Source: a bacterium
GTDB taxonomy: Bacteria > Planctomycetota > UBA1135 > UBA2386
DNA: 64,000 bases
Assembly (NCBI GenBank): GCA_030432695.1
Contig: JAUILN010000003.1
Coordinates: 620,001 to 684,000, forward strand
Reading direction: 5' to 3'
Shown piece by piece: positions 24,656 through 34,863 of this stretch. Positions within the stretch are counted from its first letter, which is position 1. Each line of letters begins with the position of its first letter. Both the position numbers and the translations under genes were made by a program. The notes below the pieces were generated by a model. The model had not been told where the DNA came from, ran no database searches, and saw only the letters and a program-made list of their open reading frames with translations.

Positions 24656-26647
24656 CTACCGACGCAACTCCGCCGCCCGCCAAGACACCTCGCGCAACTC
24701 CCGCCCGCGCCCGCGCCCGACGTCCTGCACCCAGCGCGCGCGCAGCACTGCCTCCTCCCCCCGATCGTCCGCATCGAGCAGCAGGAAGGTCCGCGGCTCT
24801 TTCGCGCTCCAGAGCAGCGCCGGGTGGTCGATGTCGAGCGAAGGGATCACGCGCTCGTGCAATGGCGAGACGATGAGCTGATCGAGGACGTAACCGACGC
24901 GCGCCGCGCTGTCGGGATAGCGCAGGTGGCGCGATACGTGGATGTCGCCGCCGACCAGCACGCAGCCGGTGATGCCGTGCTCACCGAGCATCCGCTCCAA
25001 CCGTTCGCGCTCGTACGGAAAGCTCCCCCAGTCGTCGGATTCGCTGTTGCCCTTGTCGTCCCAGATCATCCCGCAGGCGAGGATCTTGAACGGCGCGGTC
25101 GAGCGACTGAGGCCGTCCTCCAGCCATTGCCATTGTGCGGCACCCAGCAGCGACGGGCGGTCGTCGCCAGGGCCGACGCTCTCGGTGCGCGCGAACCACC
25201 GCGTGTCGAGCAGGAAGACCTCCAGCGGACCGCGACGGAACGAGGTGTAGATGCCGTGCGCGCCGTCGCCGAACGAGGCGAGGGCGTGGTAGTCGACGAA
25301 GGCGCGGCGGGTGTTTGCCTTGCCGGGCAGACGGCCGTCGGAGTCGTTCTTGCCGAAGTCGTGGTCGTCCCAGGTGGCCCAGATCGGCGTGCGGCGACCG
25401 AGTGCCGCGAGCTCGGGGATCTCGAGGAAGGCACGCTGCTTCTCGCGGGCCGCGGCGAGGTCGGTGGTGTCGATGTATGGGGTGTCGCCGAGCAGGACCA
25501 GGCCGTCGGGGTCGTGCAGCGCCATCGTCGACCAGATCGGCGCGGCGTCGGAGGACGCGCAGGAGCCGAGTGCGAGGCGGGTGTGGGACGGAGTGCCCGC
25601 GGAGGGCGCGGTACGGAACGTGCCGGTGGCGAGTTCCTCGTCGCCGCGGTGGATCGCGTACTCGTAGCGCGTTGCGGGTGCGAGCCCATCGATCCGCCAG
25701 ACGATCGTGCGGTCGGCGTCGTCGCGGGTCCTCGCTTCGAGCGCGCGCGGCTCGGTGCCGGCAGCCGAGACGGTGAGAGTGTGGAGCCCGGCGACCGCGG
25801 GCCGCATCCAGACGTGCGCGGTCGTGTCGTCGACGTGGCCGAGCAGCGGACCGACCGGCTGCTCCTCCGCTGCGGGCGCTCCCGCCACCTCGGGTTCGGT
25901 TCCGGCGCGGACGCTGCGCACGTAGCGCGCCAGGGCTGCGCCGAAGCCGCGAGCCGCCGCGCGGTGTTCCGGGGTTGCGATCTCGTCACCGTCGGCTCCG
26001 CGCAGCTTGTCGAGCCAGAGCGACGTAACCAGGAATCGGCCACGCCCGTATCCCACTTCCACCAGCGCCGCGCGTCGGCTGCCGGGATCGCCCGCCGCGA
26101 GGACCACCTGCCCGCCGGTCCAGCGGTCGAGCCCTTCCCAGCTCGCCTCGTTCCCCTGCCACATCGCGAGTTCGGCTGGGTCCGCGGTATCGATCCAGCC
26201 GCCCTGCAACAGCGTGTGGTCGGGGAGGGACGCGCGCACGACCGCGTCGTCGGCGTCGTTGCGTCGTACCTCGCAGCCTTCGGGCAGATAGGTGACCCGA
26301 TTGCCGAACTGGTCGCTCTGCGCGCACTCCAGCACTACTCCGCCGTGGGCCACGAAGCGGCGCAGGTCCTCGGCGTGGACGGCCACGAACTCGGTGTAGG
26401 TGGTGTCGTTGTTGACGAACGAGCCGAACGCGATCAGGTCGACCGGTTGCTGCACGTCCACGCGCAGGGCCTCGGGACCGAGCGGTTCGACCTCGAAGCC
26501 GGCTTCGTCGAGCAGCTCGCGCATGCCTGTCGCGCCCTCGGTCCAGCGGTCGGCAAACTCGAGGATGGAGGCGCGCAGCGGACGGTCCTGGGCGAGCGCG
26601 CAGGTCGCGGTGGTGCAGAGCAGGAGCAGGATCGTTCGGAGGAGCAT
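24656..26647 (-). CDS. Secreted PhoD-family phosphatase/phosphodiesterase
   Basis: The 663-residue protein starts with a signal peptide (MLLRTILLLLCTTATCALAQ). Residues about 25-235 resemble a glutamine-amidotransferase-like or trehalose-utilisation domain (HGGVVLECAQSDQFGNRVTY). A fibronectin-like segment follows (ATRYEYAIHRGDEELATGTF). The PhoD metallophosphoesterase core covers about 335-663, with LALGSCASSD, LVLLGDTPYIDTTDL, IWATWDDHDFGKNDSDG, GCVLVGGDIHVSRH. The aspartate and histidine metal ligands of the family are all present. PhoD enzymes hydrolyse phosphodiesters at the cell surface. The extra N-terminal domain is unusual. Confidence 0.85.
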   Translation of the reverse strand: MLLRTILLLLCTTATCALAQDRPLRASILEFADRWTEGATGMRELLDEAGFEVEPLGPEALRVDVQQPVDLIAFGSFVNNDTTYTEFVAVHAEDLRRFVAHGGVVLECAQSDQFGNRVTYLPEGCEVRRNDADDAVVRASLPDHTLLQGGWIDTADPAELAMWQGNEASWEGLDRWTGGQVVLAAGDPGSRRAALVEVGYGRGRFLVTSLWLDKLRGADGDEIATPEHRAAARGFGAALARYVRSVRAGTEPEVAGAPAAEEQPVGPLLGHVDDTTAHVWMRPAVAGLHTLTVSAAGTEPRALEARTRDDADRTIVWRIDGLAPATRYEYAIHRGDEELATGTFRTAPSAGTPSHTRLALGSCASSDAAPIWSTMALHDPDGLVLLGDTPYIDTTDLAAAREKQRAFLEIPELAALGRRTPIWATWDDHDFGKNDSDGRLPGKANTRRAFVDYHALASFGDGAHGIYTSFRRGPLEVFLLDTRWFARTESVGPGDDRPSLLGAAQWQWLEDGLSRSTAPFKILACGMIWDDKGNSESDDWGSFPYERERLERMLGEHGITGCVLVGGDIHVSRHLRYPDSAARVGYVLDQLIVSPLHERVIPSLDIDHPALLWSAKEPRTFLLLDADDRGEEAVLRARWVQDVGRGRGRELREVSWRAAELRR

Positions 26648-26896
26648 CGCCGCCGAACTTATCCATCGAGCCCGGCATTCCTCGTCAGCCTATCATCAAG
26701 ACCGGTCGCGCATCTCGGAGTCGACGAGCTGACCTACGCGCGCAGTCCCGGAGCCTTGGCCGCGGGATCGACAAGGGGATCGGGTCTCGGCACCCCGGTG
26801 CACGGGATCGAGTCGATGTTCCGTGCCTGCATCGCCGTCGCACGCGGATCCCTGCCGGGACGAAGTCTTGATCGGGCGACGCTGAGTGTGCCTTAA
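26648..26896. other. Intergenic stretch without a recognisable gene
   Basis: Between the PhoD start and the AAA ATPase relic I see no frame with coding character. The sequence has lower GC than its surroundings near its right end, where an in-frame TAA (26894-26896) precedes the relic. The stretch must hold the PhoD promoter. Confidence 0.4.
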
Positions 26897-27137
26897 TGGC
26901 AAGCTCAAACAGGATATCGTGCATATAGACTGCCGATATTCCGGCATGAGCGAGTCCTGTCGGCACGCCGAGCCCATCAAGAGCATGTCCGTTCGCTACT
27001 CCAGAAGCTCCCAGTCGTCGCCTCGCTCGGTGCACGTCAGGTCGGGAAGACCACCGTCGCCCGCGTGCTCTCCGGGAGGATCTCTGCCTATCGCCCGATG
27101 CACTTCCCCGATCTCGAGCACCCCCCTCAGGCGGGCC
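26897..27137 (+). pseudogene. N-terminal relic of an AAA_14-type ATPase
   Basis: After the TAA at 26894-26896 one frame reads YRLPIFRHERVL, then PVVASLGARQVGKTTVARVL (a perfect P-loop of the AAA_14/DUF4143 family) and RPMHFPDLEHP, which matches the conserved FDLEDP strand that follows Walker A. There is no plausible start codon, and the reading runs into the helicase gene with the rest of the ATPase missing. Base composition is more AT-rich than the neighbours (26885-26960), suggesting a foreign origin. A complete family member lies at 18995-20254. Confidence 0.7.
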
Positions 27138-27149
27138 TGACCTTCCCAT

Positions 27150-30100
27150 ATGCCGGAGCACGCCGCGCCCACCCCGCGCCCCGATTGCACGGCCTTCGAC
27201 CTCGAGTTGGCGGCGGGTGACCGCCTGCTGGCGCTGGGCGCCGTGCGTGGTGAGGCGACGGTCGTGCGCCGTTGCGAGAGTGGGCGCAGTGGCGATGCGC
27301 GCTTAGCGATCGAAGCGCTCGAGGAGCTGGCCGGAGGCTCGCGCTACCTGCTCGGTCACAACGTCCTCGACCACGATCTGCCGGCCCTCGCTCGCCTGGC
27401 GCCCGACTCGCCGCTGCTCCGCCTTCCCGTCGTCGACACGCTCTGGCTGTCGGTGCTGGCCTTCCCGCGCCGGCCCTACCACCACCTGGTGAAGGACCAT
27501 CGACTCACCAGCGACTCCCGCAACGATCCGGTGGCCGACAGCCGATTGGCGCTGCGGATCTTCGACGATGCCTGCCGGGAGCTCGGCCGATGGCCGCGCG
27601 GGTTGCTCGGCGTGCTGCGCTTTGCGTTGGGGGCGGCGGCGGAACCGCGGGCGGAGCAGGCGGTGGTCGGTGCCGCGGTGGCCGCCGAACCGCGGCCTGC
27701 CTGGGGTGTCGCGTCGCAATCCGCAGTCGACCAGGGCGGCCATGCGGCGTGGCTCGCCGACCTGGGCGCGCCGGACCTCGATGCCGGTTCGGCGCGGGCC
27801 ACCTTCGTGCAGTCCTTCGACGACCGGGTCTGCCGGACCGCCGCCGGCACGACCTTCGACACCCAGGCCGCCCGCGACCCGCGACCCCTCGCGTTCGTCA
27901 CCGCCTGGCTGACCGCCGACGGCACCGGTTCGGTCCTGCCCGGGTGGCTGCGCCGGCGCTTCCCCGAGGTCGTGGGCATCACCGCGGCGCTGCGCGACGT
28001 CGACTGCGGCGACCCGGCCTGCGCCTGGTGTCGGAGCGAACATTCCCCCGAAGGTCTGCTGCAGCGCTGGTTCGGCTTCGAGGCCTTCCGCGACGAGCCG
28101 CGCGGACCCGACGGCACGAGCCTGCAGCGCGCGGTCGTGGCGCGGGGCCTCGCCAACCTGCCGACCCTGGCGATCCTGCCGACCGGGGCGGGCAAGTCGC
28201 TGTGCTTTCAGGTGCCGGCGATCGCGGCCCACCGGCGCACCGGGGCTCTCACCGTGGTGGTCTCGCCACTGCAGGCCCTGATGAAGGACCAGGTCGAGGG
28301 CTTCGCGCGGCGCACCAGCTCCGGCGCCGCGGCGGCGCTGAACGGCATGCTCACGCCACCGGAGCGCGCCGACGTGATGGAACGCGTGCGCCTGGGTGAT
28401 GTCGGCATGCTCTACCTGTCGCCCGAGCAACTGCGCAGTCCGACCTGTCGTCGCCTGCTCGAAGGCCGGCAGATCCGTGCGTGGGTCTTCGACGAGGCAC
28501 ACTGCGTGGCCAAGTGGGGCCACGACTTCCGGCCGGACTACCTGTATGCCGCGCGGTTCATCGGCGAGCTGGCACGGTCGCAGGGAGTGCCCGTTCCGCC
28601 GGTCCACGCCCTGACCGCCACCGCCAAGGCCGACGTCCGTGATCAGATCATCGATCACTTCCGCGCGGCGCTCGGTTTGGAGTTGGCGGTGCTCCAGGCC
28701 GGCGTGGAGCGGACCAACCTGCAGTTCGTGGTGGAGGAACTGCCGCGTCCGCAGAAGGACGACAGAATCGCCGAGTTGGTCGGCGAGGTGCTCGACAGCG
28801 GACCGGGATCGGTGGTGGTCTACTGCGGCACGCGCAAGGCCACCGAGGCAGTGGCCGAGTTCCTGCGCGAGCGGCGCGGCATCGACGCGATCGCCTACCA
28901 CGCCGGCCTCGAGCCCGGCGAGCGGCGCGAGCGGCAGGACGCGTTCCTCGCCGGCGAGGTCCGCGTGGTCTGCGCGACCAACGCGTTCGGCATGGGCATC
29001 GACAAGGACGACGTCCGGCTGGTGGTGCACGCGCAGATGCCCGGCTCGTTGGAGAACTACCTGCAGGAGGCCGGTCGTGCCGGGCGCGACCAGGGCGACG
29101 CGCGCTGCGTGCTGCTCTACACGGAGTCGGATCCGGAGGACCAGTTCCGCCTGCTCCGCGATGCGCGGCTCGATGCCCGCGACCTGAACGAGCTGCTGCG
29201 CGCGGTGCGCCGCCGGGCTGCACGGGGTGGCGACGAGGTCGTGGTGACACCCGGCGAGTTGCTGCGCGACGACGAGACCGACACGCGCATCGACTCCGAG
29301 GGCCGCGACGCGACCACCAAGGTGTTCACCGCGATCGCCTGGCTGGAGCGCGCCGAGCTGCTGCGTCGCGACGAGAACCGCACCAGCGTGATCGCGGCGA
29401 AGCCGGCGCTGGCCAACGTCGCGGAGGCTCGCGAACGGATCGCGTCCTTGGACCTGCCCGACGGCGAGCGTGAGATCTGGATCGCGGTCTACTCCACGCT
29501 GGCGACCGCCGACCCGCGCTTCCCTCTCGACACCGACAGCCTCGCGGGCCTCGGCGTGTTCCAGCGTTGGGAGCGGCAGCGGCAGCAGCAGGGCCTCGGT
29601 CGACCCGAGCGGCACTCCGCCAACGTCAAGGTGTTGCGGGTCCTGCACGAGATGGCGAAGCAGGGGCTGGTCACCGAGAGCGTCCGGCTGACGGCATTCC
29701 TGCGCCACAAGGTGCAGGACTCCGCCCGCGAGCTCGCGGACCGGGTCGCCGCGTTGGAGCGGGCCATGCTCGACGCGCTGCGCGAGACCGCGCCGGATGC
29801 CGAACCCGGCGGGTGGTATCCGCTGTCGCTGTGCACCCTCAATCAGGCGCTGCTCGATGTCGATGTGCCGTCCGACGTCGATCGGTTGCGGCGACTGCTG
29901 CAGAGCCTTGCCCTCGACGGGCGGGGCGCGGCATCCGTGGGCGGCAGTCTGCGGCTCCGGCAGGATGGCCGGACCCATTGGCGGATGGCGCTCGGCCGCA
30001 GTTGGACTGCCGTGGTCGAGACCTCGCGGCGGCGGTTGGCGGTGGCCGAGTGCCTGGTCGCGGCGCTGGTCGGGCGCATCCCGGACGACGCGCCGCCGAG

Positions 30101-32441
30101 CAAGGACACGCTGGTGGAGTTCACGCTCGAAGACCTCGGCAAGGCGATCGACCAGGACCTGTTCCTGCGCAGTACCCTCGACGACCGCTTCGCGGCGATC
30201 GACCGGGCCCTGCTGTTCCTGCACGAGCAGCAGGTGATCGTGCTGCAGGGAGGGCTCGCGGTGTTCCGTCGCGCGATGACCCTGCGCTTCCCGACCGCCG
30301 AACGCCGTCGATACACCGAGCGCGACCACGCGCCCCTCGCGGAGCACTACGAGGAGCAGATCCGCTCGGTGCACGTGATGGCGCGCTACGCCGAGCACGG
30401 CAGCCGCGACATCGGCGGTGCGCAGCACCTGGTCCGCGACTACTTCGAGCTGTCGCGGCGGGCGTTCCGGAGCCGCTGGTTCAAGGGCGAAGCCGAGTCG
30501 CTCGGTCGGCAGACCACCGGCGCCAGCCATGCGCGGATCGTCGGAGACCTCGACGACGAGCAGCGGGCCGCGGTGACCGCGCCGCCGGGTGCCGCGCTGC
30601 TGGTCCTGGCCGGGCCGGGCTCGGGCAAGACCCGGGTGGTGGTGCATCGAGCCGCGTGGCTGCTGCGGGTGCAGCGGGTGCGGCCCCGGTCGATGCTGAT
30701 CGTCTGCTTCAACCGCGCCAACGCCTTCGAGCTGCGTCGCCGGCTCGCGGACCTGGTGGACGCCGATGCGCGCGGCGTGACGATCGGCACCTGGCACGGT
30801 CTCGCCGCGCGCCTGCTCGGCCGGTCGTTCGTCGGCCGCGGCGGCGGCGCGGCGCCGGACCTGGCGGCGTTGATCCCCGACGCCACCGCGCTGCTCCGCG
30901 GCGAGCGGGCCCTCTTGGGAGTCGAGCCCGACGAACAGCGCGATCGACTGCTCGGCGGCTTCCGGTACATCCTGGTCGACGAGTACCAGGACGTCGATGC
31001 GAGCCAGTACGAGTTCCTGTCGGCCCTCGCCGGTCGCAGCGAGGCCGACCCCGAGGCCCGCCGCGCGCTGTTCGCGGTCGGCGACGACGACCAGGCCATC
31101 TACGGTTTCCGCGGCGCCGACGTGGCGTTCATCCGCCGCTTCACCAGCGACTACGGCGCCACGGTCCACGAGCTGGTGTCGAATTACCGCTCGACCCGCG
31201 CCATCGTCGCGGCAGCGCATCGGGTGATCGCGCCGAGCGCCGAGCGGATGAAGCGCTCGGTGCTGCAGGTCGACGCGGCGCGGGCGGGCGATCCGCCGGG
31301 TGGGGACTGGGGGCTGGTCCAGGTGCTGGAGGTCACGGTCGAAGGCGATGCGCGGGCGCACCGCTTCGCGCAGGCGGAGGCGGTCGCCGACGAACTCCAG
31401 CGACTCCACGCGATGCGGCCGGCGGAGACGTCTTGGGCGTCGTTCGCGGCGATCGCCTGGCAGCACGCCGAACTCGCCGCGCTGCGGTCGCGCCTGGAGG
31501 CGCGCGGCGTGCCGGTGGTGGTCGCCGACGAACTCGAGGGCGTGCGCACCACGGCGTTGCGCGAGGTCGCGACTTTTCTCGACTGCGTAGTGGCCGGTGC
31601 CGAGGTGGACCCGGCGATCCTCGCGGCGGCGCGCGCCGCGGCCCTCGACGTCGCCGGCGACCCCGACTCCCCGTGGTGGCAGATCGTCGACGACCTGTGC
31701 AGCGACTGGCAGACCGAGCACGGCGCGTCCCGCTTCGCGTCGCTGGCCTTCGTCGAGTTCGCGCGCGAGACCCTGGCCGAAGCCCGGCGCCATGGCACCG
31801 GTCGCGACGGAGTGCGCCTCACCACCATCCACGCCGCCAAAGGTCTCGAGTTCGACGCGGTGTTCGTGCTCGATGGCGGATTCGCCGCGAGCCCCGGGGA
31901 CGGGCTGGAGGCCGAACGCCGGCTCTACTACGTCGCCGCGACCCGCGCCCGGCATGCACTGTGCTGCGTCGCGCGCGGTGACCGTCGCAACCCGCACGTC
32001 GCGGCGCTCGACGGCGAGTGGATCGCGCGACGCGTCGTGCAGGTGCCGCGGGAGGCCTTGCCGGGTCTCGACGCGATCGACCGCTACGAGATGCTCGCCC
32101 CGAAGGACCTGTTCCTCGACTTCGCCGGGCGGCGGCCGGCAGGCCACCCGATCCACGGCGCACTCGCCCGGCTCCGGGTCGGCGCACACCTGACGGCGGT
32201 GGCGAACGAGGAGTGGATCGAACTCCACGACGCGGCTGGCATCGCGGTGGCCGCACTGTCGACCGCCGGCCGCGAGGCGGTTGCCGGGCGTCTGGCCGAC
32301 CTGGCTTGGGTCCGGGTCGTCGCGGTGGAGCGTCGCGAGCGAGCCTGGAGCGATGCCGACTATGGCGCCCGCTGCAAGGTCGACGCCTGGTGGCTACCGG
32401 TCTGCGAGTTGGGATGGCGGCGGTCGGTGAGACCTGGATAG
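27150..32441 (+). CDS. Exonuclease - RecQ helicase - UvrD/Rep helicase fusion
   Basis: This single 1763-residue frame carries three modules. Residues about 13-145 look like a DEDD exonuclease (TAFDLELAAGDRLLALGAV, YLLGHNVLDHDLPAL). After a C-x4-C-x2-C segment, residues about 325-690 are RecQ: Walker A LPTGAGKSLCFQVPA at about 346, DEAH box FDEAHCVAKWGHDF at about 447, and QEAGRAGRDQGD. Residues about 1130-1660 are superfamily 1: AGPGSGKTRVVVHRAAW at about 1154, LVDEYQDVDASQYEFL at about 1276, and GDDDQAIYGFRGADVAF. The SF1 C-terminal motif is TIHAAKGLEFDAVFV. It probably acts in recombinational DNA repair. The start ATG is only 13 bases past the ATPase relic. Confidence 0.9.
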   Translation: MPEHAAPTPRPDCTAFDLELAAGDRLLALGAVRGEATVVRRCESGRSGDARLAIEALEELAGGSRYLLGHNVLDHDLPALARLAPDSPLLRLPVVDTLWLSVLAFPRRPYHHLVKDHRLTSDSRNDPVADSRLALRIFDDACRELGRWPRGLLGVLRFALGAAAEPRAEQAVVGAAVAAEPRPAWGVASQSAVDQGGHAAWLADLGAPDLDAGSARATFVQSFDDRVCRTAAGTTFDTQAARDPRPLAFVTAWLTADGTGSVLPGWLRRRFPEVVGITAALRDVDCGDPACAWCRSEHSPEGLLQRWFGFEAFRDEPRGPDGTSLQRAVVARGLANLPTLAILPTGAGKSLCFQVPAIAAHRRTGALTVVVSPLQALMKDQVEGFARRTSSGAAAALNGMLTPPERADVMERVRLGDVGMLYLSPEQLRSPTCRRLLEGRQIRAWVFDEAHCVAKWGHDFRPDYLYAARFIGELARSQGVPVPPVHALTATAKADVRDQIIDHFRAALGLELAVLQAGVERTNLQFVVEELPRPQKDDRIAELVGEVLDSGPGSVVVYCGTRKATEAVAEFLRERRGIDAIAYHAGLEPGERRERQDAFLAGEVRVVCATNAFGMGIDKDDVRLVVHAQMPGSLENYLQEAGRAGRDQGDARCVLLYTESDPEDQFRLLRDARLDARDLNELLRAVRRRAARGGDEVVVTPGELLRDDETDTRIDSEGRDATTKVFTAIAWLERAELLRRDENRTSVIAAKPALANVAEARERIASLDLPDGEREIWIAVYSTLATADPRFPLDTDSLAGLGVFQRWERQRQQQGLGRPERHSANVKVLRVLHEMAKQGLVTESVRLTAFLRHKVQDSARELADRVAALERAMLDALRETAPDAEPGGWYPLSLCTLNQALLDVDVPSDVDRLRRLLQSLALDGRGAASVGGSLRLRQDGRTHWRMALGRSWTAVVETSRRRLAVAECLVAALVGRIPDDAPPSKDTLVEFTLEDLGKAIDQDLFLRSTLDDRFAAIDRALLFLHEQQVIVLQGGLAVFRRAMTLRFPTAERRRYTERDHAPLAEHYEEQIRSVHVMARYAEHGSRDIGGAQHLVRDYFELSRRAFRSRWFKGEAESLGRQTTGASHARIVGDLDDEQRAAVTAPPGAALLVLAGPGSGKTRVVVHRAAWLLRVQRVRPRSMLIVCFNRANAFELRRRLADLVDADARGVTIGTWHGLAARLLGRSFVGRGGGAAPDLAALIPDATALLRGERALLGVEPDEQRDRLLGGFRYILVDEYQDVDASQYEFLSALAGRSEADPEARRALFAVGDDDQAIYGFRGADVAFIRRFTSDYGATVHELVSNYRSTRAIVAAAHRVIAPSAERMKRSVLQVDAARAGDPPGGDWGLVQVLEVTVEGDARAHRFAQAEAVADELQRLHAMRPAETSWASFAAIAWQHAELAALRSRLEARGVPVVVADELEGVRTTALREVATFLDCVVAGAEVDPAILAAARAAALDVAGDPDSPWWQIVDDLCSDWQTEHGASRFASLAFVEFARETLAEARRHGTGRDGVRLTTIHAAKGLEFDAVFVLDGGFAASPGDGLEAERRLYYVAATRARHALCCVARGDRRNPHVAALDGEWIARRVVQVPREALPGLDAIDRYEMLAPKDLFLDFAGRRPAGHPIHGALARLRVGAHLTAVANEEWIELHDAAGIAVAALSTAGREAVAGRLADLAWVRVVAVERRERAWSDADYGARCKVDAWWLPVCELGWRRSVRPG

Positions 32442-32577
32442 CAGCGCGGCGGAGAGGTCTCAGGAAATCCGCAATCGGCTGTCCGCTGCCGGGCGGCAGC
32501 GGATCTCCATCGGGAGTCGGGCAGGTGCCACGCCTCTGTGCTCCTGCCCAGTTGGTTCCCGAATCGCAGGAGATCCC

Positions 32578-34863
32578 ATGTTCCGTTCCCCGCTCGAGCC
32601 CGCCGCTCTGTTCGCCGCGATCCTCGCGGTCGTCGCCGCACCGAAGGGCGCTGCCCAGTCCCCTCTCGCCAACTACACCCGCTACGGCAACGGCTGCCCG
32701 GGCGGCGGCTCGACCGGCGCGACCGGCCTGCCCGAGTTCGGGCGTGGCTTCGCGATCGAACTCGCCGGTGCGCGCCCGAACGCGCCGGCATTCGTGCTGC
32801 TGGGCGTTTCGAACGTCGTGCACGGTGGAATGCCTCTGCCGTTCGATCTGACACCGCTCGGCGCACCGGGCTGTACGCTGCTGACGTCGATCGAGGATGC
32901 GCTGCAGGTCGTCACCGACGCGCAGGGTGCTGCGCGGGTCGCATTCACGATCCCCAACGAGCCGGAACTCGCCGGCTTCCACCTCTATCACCAATGGGCG
33001 GTCCTCGACTCCGCGGTGAACAACCTCGGTGCGGTGTTCTCCGATGCTGGCGACGCCATGCTCGGCTTCGAGCCGCAGCTCGCCCTGCGCAGCTTCGGGC
33101 CGACCCGCGGTGGTCTCGGCCAGGACATCGAGATCGTCGCCAACGACTTCGGCGACGAGCCGCGGGATCAGTGCATCCGCGCGATGGATCCGACCACCGG
33201 TGCCGCAGCGCTGTTCATGGGCACGGAAATCCGTGACCTGCCGAACGGCGACCAGGTGTTGCGGGCGCGTTTGGTTCACGTCCAGGAGGGCTTCCGGGCC
33301 GGGCCATTGCACGTGTTCCGGGGCCAGAGCCGCAACGCTCCGGTCGGCGGACGCCGCTACCTGACAGCACCCGGCGACGAGTGGTCGTGGGACGGCAACA
33401 CCGAGACCGCGAATGCCGGCCAGGTCGGCACCTTCACGCTCGGGGGGCCGGCGATGCCGGGTGGAACCATCGAGTACCGGGCCAAGTGGCAGAACGACGG
33501 CACGACCATCTGGGTCGACATCCCGAGCACCGATCCCTGCCCCGGCGGAGGCCTGTTCTGGCCGGTCGGCACGCGGATCACCAACGACACGCACTGGAAC
33601 GTCACGTGCCCGGGCCGCTCGCGTCGCCACTACGACTGCTGGCTCGACACGGTGACCGTCGCGCGCGCCGGTGCTTCCGGTTCGCTGGTCGCCGACGAGC
33701 ACGCCCGGCAGTTGGGAGAGGTCTTCGACGCGCGCTACGGTGGTGAGGTGCCGATGACCTGGTCGGCGCTCCCGGGTCCGCCCGGCTTCATCCGGATCGA
33801 GGGACGGCCGGTTGCCGGCTGCACGCTGCAGGCCAACTACATCGTCGGCGAGATCCTGGTCGACTGTCCCGACCGCGCCGAGGCGTTGGTCGTCGAGGGC
33901 TTCCCGGGAACCGGCCAGTCGTTGGTCCGCGTCGACGTGGACGGCAATGCCACCGTCGTGACCGCGAGCCTGCCGATCGGTCTGGACGACGTGGAGTCCT
34001 CCGCCGACGGTTCGCGGGCGCTGTTCACCGTCGGCGGTCAGGTCTTCGTGCGGACCATCGATGGTGGCGCGCAGACCTCGTTCCAACCGTTCGGCGGCGG
34101 AGCGACCAGCGTCGGCATCCGAGTCACGCCGCGGGATCACGTGCTGGTCTTCGAGTCGGTCGGGGCGGGTGGCACTTCGCTGGAGGTCTACAGCCTGCAG
34201 GGTGTGCTGCTCGGCAATGCCACGGTGAACTCCTTCGATCACCTGGCGGTGAGCGCTGGCGGTGGCTACGCGCTGCTCGCATCGACCGGTTCGACCGTGC
34301 TGTCCCTGGTCCGGCTCGGCGTGTTGGGCACTCCGACCGTCCTCGGCACGCTCGACACCGGCGCATCGTCCGGCACCCAGCGCGTCGAGTTCAGCCCGGC
34401 CGACGACCTCGGGCTGACCGCCAACCGCGACGGCTCGGTCAGTCTGGTCGACTTCGTCAACGGCTACACCGCCACCGCACCCGTGACCAACCTCGTGGTC
34501 AGCGTCGGCAGCGTGGGACTCGGCGTGGCGATCGATGCCGAGGGCGACGATGCCCTGGTGCTGATGCAGACCGCCGGCGTGGGCAACTGGAACCTGTTCC
34601 AGGTGCCGGTCGACGTGCTGTTCTCGGCTTCCTTGGGCACGCCCACCTCGATCCTGACCGGTGGTCCGAGCATCTTCCTGCCGGTCAACGGCGACGAGCG
34701 CTACCTGGGCTTCCTGGACTACACCGAGCACCTCGCGGTGCGACTGCCCGGCTCGAACACGCTGGACATCCGCCATTGGGACGGCAATGCGTTGTCCGCC
34801 CATGCGAGCTATGCCCAGAGCGGGCTGAGTTCGCTGTTGGGGTTCGCGCGGCGCGAGCGTTGA
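32578..34863 (+). CDS. Secreted protein with N-terminal YGxGC module and beta-propeller-like tail
   Basis: The 761-residue protein has a signal peptide (MFRSPLEPAALFAAILAVVA, cleavage near GAAQ) and an AGGAG ribosome-binding site at 32568-32572. Residues about 33-160 are a YGxGC module (YTRYGNGCPGGGS, then GCTLLTSIEDALQVV and VAFTIPNEPELAGFHLYHQW), here at the N-terminus rather than the usual C-terminus. Residues about 165-410 are unassigned beta-rich sequence, and about 420-761 resemble YVTN/WD-type propeller blades (VESSADGSRALFTVGGQVFV, VEFSPADDLGLTANRDGSV). No enzyme motif is visible. Confidence 0.75.
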   Translation: MFRSPLEPAALFAAILAVVAAPKGAAQSPLANYTRYGNGCPGGGSTGATGLPEFGRGFAIELAGARPNAPAFVLLGVSNVVHGGMPLPFDLTPLGAPGCTLLTSIEDALQVVTDAQGAARVAFTIPNEPELAGFHLYHQWAVLDSAVNNLGAVFSDAGDAMLGFEPQLALRSFGPTRGGLGQDIEIVANDFGDEPRDQCIRAMDPTTGAAALFMGTEIRDLPNGDQVLRARLVHVQEGFRAGPLHVFRGQSRNAPVGGRRYLTAPGDEWSWDGNTETANAGQVGTFTLGGPAMPGGTIEYRAKWQNDGTTIWVDIPSTDPCPGGGLFWPVGTRITNDTHWNVTCPGRSRRHYDCWLDTVTVARAGASGSLVADEHARQLGEVFDARYGGEVPMTWSALPGPPGFIRIEGRPVAGCTLQANYIVGEILVDCPDRAEALVVEGFPGTGQSLVRVDVDGNATVVTASLPIGLDDVESSADGSRALFTVGGQVFVRTIDGGAQTSFQPFGGGATSVGIRVTPRDHVLVFESVGAGGTSLEVYSLQGVLLGNATVNSFDHLAVSAGGGYALLASTGSTVLSLVRLGVLGTPTVLGTLDTGASSGTQRVEFSPADDLGLTANRDGSVSLVDFVNGYTATAPVTNLVVSVGSVGLGVAIDAEGDDALVLMQTAGVGNWNLFQVPVDVLFSASLGTPTSILTGGPSIFLPVNGDERYLGFLDYTEHLAVRLPGSNTLDIRHWDGNALSAHASYAQSGLSSLLGFARRER

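Noticed and set aside
26685..27161. A minus-strand gene between the PhoD and helicase genes
   Set aside because: The frame is open but has no conserved sequence. The opposite strand carries the recognisable ATPase P-loop fragment.
27303..32228. A very long open frame on the strand opposite the fusion helicase
   Set aside because: It is an antisense by-product of GC-rich codons. Its translation has no family motifs, while the plus strand carries three complete sets of helicase/nuclease motifs.
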